From Amphibalanus amphitrite (Eukaryota; Arthropoda; Thecostraca; Balanomorpha; Balanidae): 64,000 nt of DNA. A program made the position numbers and the translations under genes. The DNA lies in assembly GCF_019059575.1 (NCBI RefSeq), contig NW_024881614.1, forward strand, positions 682,001 through 746,000, written 5' to 3'. The notes beneath the pieces were generated by a model. It worked only from the letters and a program-made list of their open reading frames with translations. It was not told the origin of the DNA and searched no databases. Positions within the stretch are counted from its first letter, which is position 1; each line of letters starts with the position of its first letter. Shown in pieces: positions 47,984 through 59,800 of the stretch.

Positions 47984-50900
47984 ATGGGGGCAAAGAGTAA
48001 AGGCCGCATTCCTCGGAACAAGAAGAAGTCATGGAAGAAGCAAGTAGACATCTCAGAAGTAGACGAGTACCTAGATGATGTTCGACTACAGGAGCGCTTT
48101 GGGTAGGTGCCACACTTAAGTCCATATTTTAGAGTGGTATGCCTTTGTTTGAGTGAATCATCTTGCTGACCTTGAGCCATTAGGTACTTCTTGGTTGCCA
48201 GTTGCCACCACAGGTGTCCAATTAACTTAAGATGATTTGCCGGCCTTCAAATTTTCTGTCATTAGTAAGGAAGGGTAAGGATAATGCTATGTTGAATGAA
48301 GGCACACATCTATGTAACTGCAAGTAATAGAAGTTCATGATTTGTCAATGCTTTTTCAGTGGTCTTGTGTCGGAGAAGGAGAGTGATGAAATTTTCACCA
48401 TCGACAAGAGCCCGGATGAGGTCGATCCTGATGTTCTGCTGCGTCAGAAGCGACCGAAACGGCCCAAGGTCGACCAGGACAACCTGAGATGCTTTCAGAA
48501 CCTGAAGGGCCTCCCTGGTGCCAAAGTACCAGTGAAACAGTAAGTCAGAAAACCTCTTGATTCATTGCATGCTCCAGTGTTTGAAATTATAAATCCACTA
48601 TAAAGAGAGGCCTCAAACTCACATGCTGCCAGTGAAAGGAGTAAGTTTCTTACAAGTGACTAGTGCCCTTAGTCCTCACTTTTAATTTTGTGTATTATCT
48701 CATGTTTTGCAGTGCTATGCTATTGGTATTTGCATTTAGTTATAATTCCTTGCTTTCTCTTTTAGCAACTACATCAAGGACAAGCGACCAGAGTATATCA
48801 AAGCAAAGACAAACAGGAAGAAGGCTGCGAGCAAATTGCTGGCTGCTGTATCCAATGACATTGCTTTGAAGAAAGGAGAGGAAAAGAAGAAACAGCTTCC
48901 GAAGGACCCATGGGCGGACGACGAAACTGGTAAGACAATCCTTTCGAAATTTAAAACGATCCTCTGTAAACGCATCGCAGATAGCCGATCGTGCATTGAA
49001 AGACGAATGTCAATTATCTTGGCCAGCAAAATTTTCGTTTTCCAGACAGGACCTGATAACTATTTTGAATGAAAAATGAGACAATGACTGATAAGTGACT
49101 ATGCTTACCTAGCTCAATTATGAAGGGCACCGTCGATTCTGCGAGTGTCTTTCACGACTCGCGTTAGCTAGTTTATGCTTAATATTGTGTTATGCCGCCC
49201 GTCCCCCACCCCCAGGCTTCTCAGTGTCGGTGTCTGACCCTCCCCTCCCACCGTCTGTCGTATCTCGCAGCCGATCCGGCCGGCGACTGGCTCGAGCCGG
49301 CGCTCCGAAAGATGCGCCGCTGCCGCACCGAGGGCACCGTGCGCCGGCCGCTCTACATGCGCGTGAAGAGGTCCCTGCTGCCGGCCGTAGAGCCGCCGCA
49401 CGCAGGTCAGTTGTAATGGAGGTAGTCTCTGACATCCCAGATCAGTTTTTGACTGCTCTCCCAGGTCAGTCGAAGATTTCAGGCGAAGTTGTCAGCTCGC
49501 ATCAGCGATCAATAGATCGCTAGCGAAGTCATCAGCTCTTTGATTTGTTGTTGAGTTAGTAACAATTTCCTGTTCAAGATTATACTCACCTCCCTCAAAC
49601 TTCAGGCTAGCTATGGTAAGTGTTCAAAATAATGATATACAATGATCCGAACCCTGTACAGGTCTCGCGGGTTTTAGCGGTAGGTTTTGCATCTAGAAAA
49701 TTTAGTGTACTTCAGGCTATACCTTCGTCGTCTTAGCGTTTGAGTGTTGAAGATGCGACCGACTTGTTGGGTAACAAGCCGGCCATGACAGTGTGACCAA
49801 ATTAATTTAGCGTTAGGGGGAGGATGTATAAAAAAAGTCGTACGAGGATGTCACTATTTTCAAAAAAAAAAACTCGTCTTCAGCCTTCAGCCTCATTTTA
49901 GGTGCAGTTTTTACAGATAATGTGGGAAAAAACTATACCTGACGTCAAGTTCTAGTGAAAAGTAAAAAAAAAAATTGTCATTAAAGATGTAAAACAACGA
50001 CATTGCAAGCGCGACAGTACGAGTATGACGGTGCGAATCGTACATTGGAACATTTTCAGTCTTTATTCCTACACTAGGTAGGTATGCTTTCACGACAAAA
50101 ACGTCGTGATGATGTAATTTTAAAATTTCTGAGGATGTCATTATACTTTTCATTGGGGGTGACTTTCCCCGCAACATCACCAATTTGGCCACACTGGGCC
50201 ATGATCGTGTAAAATGGCTTCATCGTAGATCGATTATTTTCTGAGATGTAACCGGAAATGTAAAAGTGCAAAACCTACCGCTTAATCTCGCGAGAGCCGT
50301 ACCTTGGTCAGTCGCACCTCGACCAGGCCCTGTACCTTCCCTCACATCAGTCACACCTTGACCCGACTTCCTGCACTGAGCCCAGGGCGCTAGTTGCTCC
50401 TTTACGCGGCCTCTTTATCGACCCGAAGGCCAGTCGTACATTGACCCGAACCGACTCTTCAGGCCAGTCGTACTGTGCCAGGCCCCTATTCCTCTCCCAG
50501 TTCAGACATACGCTAACCCGACTCGCCGGTATCTATCCCCAGGTCAGTCGTACCACCCGGAGGCAGCCGATCACTCGGCGCTTCTCGAGGAGGCGGTCCT
50601 GGTCGAACACAAGAAGGAGGCCGACTTCCAGCGCTGGGAGCGCCAGACTACCGCCAAGTTCCCCTCGCGGCGGCCCACAGAGGTACGTGATGGCTTTCTA
50701 CGCGACAGTATCACACGCCGTCAGCTGGGCCCTTTATTTTAGGACCAGCTATGTTAAATTGATGTGTTAGGATTATTATGCTCACGTCATCGTCACGTCA
50801 GTACACCTTTTCCTTGCATATATCTGCAACAAATACCTAAATTGTCTTTTTGCCGGCTGTCGTTATCACCCATTATCATCCGATACCCACATTGTAATGG

Positions 50901-52726
50901 TCGACCCATAAAACGTACCTAGTTATCGGGGACTGAGTGGTCTCGATGCGGTCTGCCGCTCGTAACAGAGTGAATAGATGAGGGTGCCTAGCCTGGCGAT
51001 ATATTCAAGAGCATTAGGACCAAAATGAGACATTTCGCTTGCTTGTGAGGATAAATATATTTTATGGTGTGCCTCTGCATAATAGGATGGGAATCTCACT
51101 CATGTCGTGTGTGCTCAGGCCGACTGGATTAAGGAGATGTCGGGAGGCCTCGGAGAAGACGAGGAGGAAAAGGGCGACGACGAAAAATCCGTGACGCTCG
51201 TAAAGAAGGTACCCAAGCCGAAGACGCGGCAGCAGCGGCGCAAGATGCGCGAGCGGGAGGTGGCCGAGCGTCAGAGGCTGGCGGCCGTCACCACACGGCG
51301 CTCAGAGAACGAGGTGTTCAGGTACGACGCCCGGCTGGCTGGGGGAGACGACTACTAGCTGGCTGGGGAGGGGCAAGGTACGACACCAGGCTGGCTGGGG
51401 GAGGGGAGGGTACGACACCAGGCTGGCTGGGGGGGAGGGAGGGTTCGACACCCGGCTGGCTGAGGAATGTGGGGGGAGGGGAGAGGACGCCCGGCCGACT
51501 GGGGAGGGGAGGTACGACACCTGGCTATGGGAAGGTCTTCAGGTACGATGAGGCTGCTGGCTGGGAGGGGAGGGGGTACCGACGTCCGGCTGACTGGGAG
51601 GCATGAGGTGCCGAGTGGGACTTGCAAAAGCTTCCGAGATGTTTTCAGCTTTCCCTCGACTGAAAATTTAATTTGTATTGATAAAAGTTCGAGTTCTTAA
51701 ATTATCGAAGACCATATTTATTTTTGCTGTCAACTGTGTCAATCGGTTCAGACGTTTTTTTAATCTATTGTAGATGTCTTTATCGGAATATTTTTTACCG
51801 TTTGTATTTCAGTATCGTTGGATGCCGGAACTTTCTTCCTGGTCGTCCCCTTTCAGACTGTCGGCACTGCGTTCTCATCTCTCCCCTCTCTCTTCCTGTC
51901 TCCCGCAGGGTGCGCACCATCGCCAAGGAGCTGCGCGCGCGCGAGGCGCGGACCGTCGAGCGCCAGGCGCGCCGGCTGGAGCGCCAGTGCGCGCGCGCCA
52001 TCCAGCCGCTGACGCTGGGCCGCGAGCGGTTCGAACCGACGTCGCTGGAGCTGAACCTGACCGAGGAGCTGCCGGGCTCCCTGCGCAACATCCGCGTGGA
52101 GGGCGACCCGCTTCAGGAGCGCTTCAAGTCGCTGCAGAAGAGGAACATCATCGAGCCGCGCGTGCGCACCACGTGAGTGCTGCGGAGTGCGGGGAGAGCC
52201 GGGGCGGCGGTGGCGGGACTGGGCTCGCCGGGTGAAGCAAATAGCTGGGACGATGTTTAGAAATTAAATGGGGGCATAATTTGGTGATCACGTTACCTCT
52301 GACTTTTGATGGCGAGAGACGTGATGGATTTTTTTCTGGGATTAGCGATAGCCCTGAATTACTTGGTTATTTTAAGTGGGATGATTATATGCGATCCTGG
52401 GAGGTGGGGCAGGGCTCAGATGATTTCTCGGGGCGGGAGCTAAGCTATTAACCGGTAACGGTTGTTGCTAATTGCGGAACTAGCGCTTGTGCTGCTAGAA
52501 AATTTTTCTCAGGATTTCGAGACATAATTTTTCGTTTTGAATTGGTAGCTGGTATTTTTTAGGACGGACAAGTATTCCCCATCGAATGCTCTCCGCCAGT
52601 GTGATCTCTGACGAACTACCTTCTGGCTTCCCCAGGCAAAAGAAGAAGTTCAAGAGGAAGCGCTTCGACCGGATCACGGCCTCGGATCGCGAGCCCAACA
52701 AGCTGAAGACGGAGCGGAACTTCTGA
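47984..52726 (+). CDS. NOP53: Ribosome biogenesis protein NOP53 (GLTSCR2 homologue)
   Basis: Nucleolar factor for late 60S maturation; it recruits the exosome-linked Mtr4 helicase to pre-60S particles. Eight exons, 47984-48102, 48360-48539, 48766-48929, 49271-49405, 50543-50682, 51119-51321, 51909-52172 and 52636-52726, join in phase to 431 residues, within the family's range. The N-terminus has SRNKKK-like PRNKKKSWKK, then an acidic EVDEYLDD helix and LVSEKESDEIFTID. The centre has DPWADDET and RRPLYMRVKRSLLPAVEPPHAG, and the SYHP block typical of NOP53 (QSYHPEAADHSALL). The C-terminal half is a charged coiled-coil (KPKTRQQRRKMREREVAE, AKELRAREART), then GSLRNIRVEGD and a basic tail (KKFKRKRFDR). 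Introns 4 and 6 contain junction-derived repeats, and intron 4 also a MITE. Confidence 0.95.
49657..50301. mobile_element. TA-flanked MITE in NOP53 intron 4
   Basis: Ends of about 33 bases are inverted, imperfect copies. The left, from 49657, includes GCGGTAGGTTTTGCA; the right, to 50301, includes TGCAAAACCTACCGC. Each has a CTCGCG block further out and TA at the border. The 645 bp interior is AT-rich and non-coding. Confidence 0.8.
50305..50560 (+). repeat. Copies of the NOP53 exon 5 acceptor edge
   Basis: The true exon 5 start (50543) reads CCCCAG then GTCAGTCGTACCACC. Similar GGTCAGTCGCACC, ATCAGTCACACCTTGACC, GGCCAGTCGTACATTGACC and CAGGCCAGTCGTACTG stretches lie upstream at about 50308, 50345, 50430 and 50460. 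A further CCCAGGTCAGTCG is at 49463, on the far side of the MITE. Confidence 0.65.
51322..51600 (+). repeat. Minisatellite starting at the NOP53 exon 6 donor
   Basis: From the donor (GTACGACGCCCGGCTGGCTG) onward the intron is about six diverged copies of a roughly 40-base unit, GGTACGACACCAGGCTGGCT plus a G-rich linker. A later copy at about 51535-51560 even repeats the exon tail, CTTCAGGTACGA. Confidence 0.85.
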
Positions 52727-52811
52727 TTTCGTTTCCGGTCGGAAAGAACTGTGTCACCAATATGCTGACGTTGCCGTTGGAACTGGATCGTAACGCGTTT
52801 ATGGAGACTCG

Positions 52812-52817
52812 AATAAA
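52812..52817 (+). promoter_or_regulatory. NOP53 polyadenylation signal
   Basis: AATAAA 86 bases after the stop codon. Confidence 0.7.
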
Positions 52818-53826
52818 GGCGATATATCGGATCGGATATTTTTTTACTAGTCACGGACTGAGTTCAACTACGTATGCTATAGTTACTGTTTCATTTTGAA
52901 GTCGCAATTTTTTGAATGTTAGAGCGTGCTACCCTTAAAGATGATCCGATAAGCTTCCAGTAATCCTTTGACCAATGAGTAGTTTGAGAAAGGCCGTGTA
53001 GATCGTAATCTTGGCGTAGATGTTCGGCGTGAGACCACTTTAAAAAAATGACGGTCGGGATGAGGCACGCCTTTTTTGGAGACTGAGTGTCTTTGTCGCT
53101 TTACCTGCTAAGCAAGGGGTAAGAAAATATCTTATTTACATTATATTTCTCAGTAGGTGCCGCTAAATCTCGCGGAGAAGATCACATAGGGTACATTATA
53201 TTTATTTCGATACACTGTCCCTTTCTTTGTATTTCATAAACTGCGCTTTTGTTCCAGTAATTGCGCTGGTGCCTGTTCACTATCTTTATCTTTTTCTTTT
53301 AGCTTACTTAATACTTTCTGTGGGCAATGTTTTTGCTAAAACCATTGTATCGCATTTTTAAAGAGATACTTAAGTTCAGAAACATTTTTTGGTCATAAAA
53401 TGTGTCGAAGTGTTTGAAAACTACCTTTATTTTTGTCTGAATCTCTGACGGCCTCTTACTGATACCGCTAGCACTCGCTTGTGAAATGTTTTCGAACAGG
53501 AGTCGCGCAAAATGCGCGGGTCTTCCGTCGTCAAGCTCGATCGGCTCGATCGCCCGCTCGCTATCAATGCCCTCAAGTGTTTTTATATTGATATACCTTG
53601 GGCCCTAAAACATATCGTCGGTGCGCTGTTGTCTGTGTCGGGTTTATATCGATAACTTTTCCATTTTTGGATTTAACCTGTACTAAACAAGTTTCTAAAA
53701 TCTCTAATCATTTATGTTGATACTTCTGCCCTTTTAGAACTCATAAATTGTATACCATAATCCCATTATTGATCCATATAGGTACCTTTGCTGCTTGAGC
53801 GGTGGGCCTCAGTGAACCTAAATACA
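52818..53826. other. Intergenic; no gene recognised
   Basis: AT-rich stretch between NOP53 and RNASEH2A. No repeat or frame stands out. It should hold the RNASEH2A promoter, but I cannot point to it. Confidence 0.5.
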
Positions 53827-56800
53827 ATGAACATCGGGGAAAAGATAGCAGAGTTTGCGAAGGGTGGCAGCACTGGTAAATATTTGATCACATCAGATAT
53901 TCCGGCTATCTGCAAATCTGAACCATGCATGATTGGAATAGATGAAGCAGGGAGAGGTCCTGTTTTGGGTAAGTTTGAATCCTTTGAATCATTATGAAAA
54001 ATGGGGATTATTTTAAGCAAAATGTGGGTTAATTCCTTGCTGCTTTCTGTGTTTTTTTTTCATATTTTTGACAGGTTCTCAGCTTTATATTTTTATCAGA
54101 TCTATGCATACACTTTAATAATATTCAGTTATTCATTTTCAATGAAAAAGGTAATGTTGAGCTTGCATAGATTGGAGAATAGCAAGTGAAATTGTAATTT
54201 TGTTTGTAATAATGATGCAAAGTCTGTATTTTTGTGTTGAGTCCTTTTTGGTCTGCATTTGATTGCCTATATTTGTAATTATTCAAGTGTCATTTTGCTA
54301 CAGTTTTAATTTGTTTTACAGGGCCCATGGTCTATGGCTGTGCCTACTGTCCCATCAGCAAGCTGGAAGATCTGAAATCGCTGAAGTGTGCAGACTCCAA
54401 GACGTTGAGCCTTGACCAGAGGGAGAAACTGCTCACTCTGATCAATGAAAATGCTGATTTCATTGGCTGGGAGGTGGAAATCCTGTCTCCTAGCTTCATA
54501 TCTCAAAATATGTTTAGAAGGTAATGGTATGATATTCTTACAAGTTACACTGGCTGGTGTCCTTCAGCCCCGACTGGAAAAAATGCACGCTTTTGTCGAG
54601 AACTCGAGCGTAGTTGGGCGTTTGCGCCGAAAATTTTCGGCGTACTTCGGCGTAAATCGACGGCTTGCGCCGAAATTTTCGGCGTACTTCGGCGTAAATC
54701 GACGGCTTGCGCCGAAAATGTCGGCGCACTTCGGCGTATGGGCGTAAATAAGCCTGCGCCGAAATTTCGCCTTGATCCAGTGCTTCCGGCCGTATTCGTA
54801 TGCTCCCAGAGTTCCAAACAAATAAAAAATTTTACCGTGACTGCGCGATGAGCTATATTCGTATAGGGCGGACGGTGGGACAACACAGAAGTTCAGGCTC
54901 TCAAATTGCATGACCTCATTTATTTTATTATTTTTGGCCAATTACAACAGCCATGCCATACCTGGGACCATGTAAAGTTAACCCTCGCCGGACGCAACAG
55001 TTTTCTCTATCTCTCTATCGACTCTATCGCAAACGGCTCCGGAGCAGTCGCGAAAAAAACCGTCAGGGGGGTGGCACCAACCCCCTCGGCCGGTGAGGGT
55101 TAAATGTCTTCGGGAGTTAAACATCTTAAATGTCACTTATCTTGTCTCGTGTTCGTCTCAGGGTATTTAACCCTCGCCCGTATTGGTGTTTTTCCAGCCA
55201 CAAACGTATAAGGGGGGGGGGGGGTCCGTTGGACCCCCCTTGCCGTTTCGCCCCTGATCGAGCTAGAGCTTCGCGGAAAAAAACGAGCGTGTTGCCCGTG
55301 ACGAGAGGGAGCCGATGATACCCAATTTTAAGGTCCTAGGTCATTGGTTGACCTTGCAGGTCAGGTCAATGACCCAAAAATCGGGAAAATCGGGACCTGT
55401 TAGAACGTCGTTAAGTGTGGCTGCTATGAGGTTTTTCGGGGTGCTGATCACGAATATCATGTTAGTTTTGATCACAGATGATGTCTTCATGCATTTAGGC
55501 CAGGTCGGGTCAGGTCAGGTCAGGTCAACCAGTAGGGGTCCTACCGGGTATTCCTAGTAGGTGTCAACCGCCTCCGACAGCTTCGTAACATGTTACGAAG
55601 GCACCAAAACTACTTCGTAAAAGTTCATATGGTTGCTAAATTCGAATTTAGCTCCAAAAAATGGCCTAGAAACATGTAAAACTCGAAAAAGTGAACCGAG
55701 GTCATCAAAGGTCAATGACCTGACCTGACCTTCAGATGACCTTGACACCCACCCTAATGCATGGGGGCAACACCATATCACATGTTTGAACGCTTGAAAC
55801 CACGAAAAGACTGCAAACGCGCCGCTAATGCGAGCCGACATACGCCGAATCGCGATTCTGGCCAAACATGGTCTCGAAAAGTAGGTCACAGGTCAAAGGT
55901 CATTTGGGTCAGGGTCATGAAATTTTCAGGGTAGGTGTAGAATTGATTAACGCGAGGGTACTGAAAGTTTCGTCGCGATCGGCCGCTTTTTACGCGAGTT
56001 ATTCGCGAAAAACCATGGGGGGGTCCGTTCGACCCCCCCCCCCCTATACGGGCGAGGGTTAAGTCATGTTCCGTGAACCTGATTGTGACTCTCCCACGGC
56101 GGGAACAGTTCACCGATCGAGAGTGAGGTTATGGATTGTCGGATCCCCTAGTTCAGATAACGTATGCTATCGTGTGCGTATTGACCGTTGTGATTCCTGT
56201 ATTTCCGGCGTGTGGTTTGTGAGCGGACGCCGGCAATCGGTCCCGCGTGGCCTGGTATATGCCCGATCCCATCGGCCGTGCTGGCACCACGCCTGTTGAA
56301 GGCCCCGTCAGGCGTCAGTCACCGGCTGGGCACTACTGCTGATCAGAGCCGGGCAACAAAATAAAGGTTATGTTATGGAACATGCCAGTGAGTTTGTGAG
56401 TCAGGAGATTTTGTGAATTGTGATAGCGAACGCTGGTGCTCGGTCCCGCATGGCCTGCTGATGTCTATTGTCTGCCCGATCCCGTCGACCGTGCCAACAA
56501 CCGTCTGTAGACAGTAGTCACTGGAAGACAGCCACACACACACGCCAGCCCCCCCCCCCCCTCGACGAAAAGTGCGTGGCTACAGCCTGCAGCCATCAGT
56601 AAGCCTTGAAAATTTTCGGCGCATGAAGCATGGCTTGGTAAAATAATTTCGGCGCATAAACCCTTGCGCCGAAATTTCGGCGCATCACCTCCGCCGAGAA
56701 CTTCAGCGTAGTGGAGGCATTTTTTCCAGTCGGGCCTTCAGCCATCCTCATCCCTGAAAATGTTTGCCTATTTTATTTGTTATGGTCTAAGCAGTAGTTG

Positions 56801-59800
56801 AAAGGTTAAACCTCCCTTTCTGGGGATGTTGATATTGTGTAAAAAGTGATGTGGTGCTAATGGATCCTTCACCAATGGTACTCCAAATCATCTGTTCTTT
56901 ATCTCCATTTCTCATAGAGCCAAGTACAACCTGAACTGGATGTCGCACGACGCGGCGATCGCGCTCATCAGCCGAGCGCGGGAGGCCGGCGTCAATGTGA
57001 CCCAGGTGTTTGTCGACACTGTCGGTCCGCCGGAGAAATACCAGGTGCGATAGAAGGGAACTGGTGGGGGTTGTGTCGCTATAATGCTGTCTGATTGCCT
57101 GGGGAAGTGCTCGGTTGGATAAACGGGAGAGATGGTGTATTTGCAGTTGATGTGATTCACTTGAAAAAGTTTGTCGTAGAAACGCGTAGTTGCCTCTGGC
57201 TGACCACGCGAGTAACAGGATAGATCCGCCGCTCGCCCGTCATGGCTTCGTAACTTCTCACCCACTATTAGAATCTATGAATGCCCCGCACATCTCACTC
57301 TGGACGAGCCCCGCCCTGCCCCCCCATAGCGGTTCAGGTCACTGAGGCGGGCTGGGCGACCGACTTGATCCGGTCACGCCCCACCCCGGGCGGCGCACGA
57401 GCGCTCCCAAGCAGTCTATACAGGGCGGCTCGTCCTGGGCCCTGTTTCACGGCACGCCGAGAGCGCTCATTAACCCTATTTTTTAGCTCATTAACCCTCC
57501 AACGTATCGGCCGTCGGCCGACCGCCGCCTGCCCCGGCTGCGCGGACGCCGGCTGTCCGGCCGCCCGGTGCCTGGTGTGCGAGGAGGAGGCGGACACCCC
57601 GCAACACGTCCTGCTGCGCTGCCCGTGCCTCTGCGGGGCCCGCCTCCTCGCCATGGGCAACATTTACGGACGCCCCACCAACTTGAAGTTGAGACGGGAC
57701 GACGTGGTGGCGCCCTTGGCCGCCGGCTTTCGGTCTTTCCAGGGTCGAACGACTACGCCCCGGTGACGAGGCCGAGGGGAACACAACAACAACAACAACA
57801 GCGCTCATTAACCCTCGCCGGACCTATTGGTTTTCTACATACGCGCCGGCCGAGGGGGGGGGGCGGGTACGACCCCCCTCGCCGTTTTGCCCCTGGTGGA
57901 GCTAGCGCGTCGCGGAAAAAACGAGCGTGTGCGCCGTTACGAGACGCAGAGATTGGTACCCGATTTTAAGGTCCTAGGTCAAGCGGTGACCGCTAAGGTC
58001 AGGGCAAGTGCCCCAAGGTACGGTTCAGTTTTTGGTGAATAACTTCGCAAAAAAAAAAAACGGTCGCAGAGCCCCGATTTTGGCAGCATCGTGTTTGCCT
58101 CGCTCAGGCGCGTCGAATGATATACTTTTTGTTCGGTCACGAAAATGACCTGACCTCATATGACCTTTAGGAAAAAATCCGAGATATACAAGTTGTGAGA
58201 CTCATAATGGATACTAGATCCTGCAAGTTTCATTTCTCTGTGACATCTCCTCTGGCAGTGAGGGCGTTGTGAAGTTGCGACATCTGAAGACCGTGCAGAG
58301 GCTCACTTATGACGTCAGTGACCTGACCTGACCCAAAAATGCGGTTGGTGTCAAAAGATCCGGCTTGAATCAAAGGTCAGGTATTCCAAGTTTCAGCTCT
58401 CTATCGCCAGCGTGTTCGGAGCTATCGCGAAAAAAAAACTATGGGGGGCGGCACCCGCCCCCCCCCCCCTCGGCCGGCGAGGGTTAATGCTATTGCGCCT
58501 TCGGTTTCCATCGAAACAACCATTTTCATCGTGAAACTTGGACGCTCACAATGAATTATGTAGATGTTTCCGTGGAAACCGAAAGCGCAATAGCCCCAGT
58601 GAGCGCTAGCGGCGTGCCGTGAAATAGTCACGGACTCACGTGACCATGGAAAGTGCATCATTTCCGGGCAATAAAAACTCATGTATCGCACCATGCTTCC
58701 CATACACTGTTGTCCTGTTCAGCACCTCCGCTCTGCCGGCAGGCCAAGCTGGAGGCTCGCTTTCCGGGCCTGCAGATCACAGTCAGCAAGAAGGCCGACG
58801 CCCTTTTCCCCACCGTCTCGGCGGCCAGTATTTGCGCCAAGGTGGTGCGCGACCGTGCCCTGGAGACCTGGCAGTGCCCCGAGACGGTGCCGATGGACGT
58901 CACCAAACTGGGCAGCGGCTACCCAGCAGGTCAGTCGGCGGCGCTGGCAGTGTGGCGTTTGGGATGGGCCGGCCCGTACGCTGACATGACGGCTGGCGTG
59001 GATGTTGGGGAGCGCACATTTAGATGGTTTTTGGCGGGTGTTTGAAGTTAATTGAAATAAATGGTGTATCTTTTTAGCTGTCTTGTCACAGCTTATGTGA
59101 AAAAAGTTGGTATGAACTGGTTACAGTGGTTACAACCTTTTCATACTGAGAAGAAAAATGAAATGTTATGATCTGACGCAATTTTCTGCCTCGTCACCAT
59201 GTGCTCATGGCCTACTCGCCCCACGGTCCGCGCGGCTTATCGTTTGAATACCGATCATATATTTGGTTTTCTTTCTTTCGCCGCCGTGACGTCTCGTCCT
59301 TCATATCATTTGTCTTCTTGACGAAGTTCTCTGTCGCCAGACCCGCAGACGAAGCGTTTCCTGGCGGAGGGCATGGACCCCGTGTTCGGGTTCCCCAGTC
59401 TGGTGCGGTTCAGCTGGTCCACCTGTCAGACGCTGCTCGACAAGTCTGCCGTCGGAGTACAATGGTAAGTGAGCGTCAGAGGTGGTCAAATCTGCCTTAT
59501 TGTACTGTTTTGTGATTGAGAATGAAACGGGGTTGTATTATTCTTGAACATGTATCTTGTACGGCGCTGTTTTGAACGTAGTAGCCCGTGCACTAGTGAA
59601 TGGTTCCCCATTCACCAGTCCATGTCCTCCATTGTTTATACCCGTAAATTTGTGGATGTTCAATTTCCTAGCATGATTAAACACTCCCTGTTGTATTGTT
59701 CGGTGACGATTTTACCCTGTTCATACAGCCGATACACTTGTAAGTTTCAAAACCCAGTCTTTGTTATTAGGCAGGTGTCGATAAAAACTAGTTCTCTACT

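Larger units (their letters stand above)
54569..56734. mobile_element. hAT-like element with perfect 8-bp target duplication
   Basis: CCTTCAGC at 54561-54568 and again at 56735-56742 is a perfect 8-base target duplication, the hAT signature. The inverted ends begin CCCGACTGGAAAAAATGC on the left, with a one-base-different complement on the right. Just inside both ends are many GCGCCGAAA/TTTCGGCGC motifs; on the left they form a tandem of about 54 bases (54605-54770). No transposase is visible, so it is non-autonomous. Two TTAA elements are inserted in it. It lies in RNASEH2A intron 2, 48 bases after the exon 2 donor. Confidence 0.88.
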
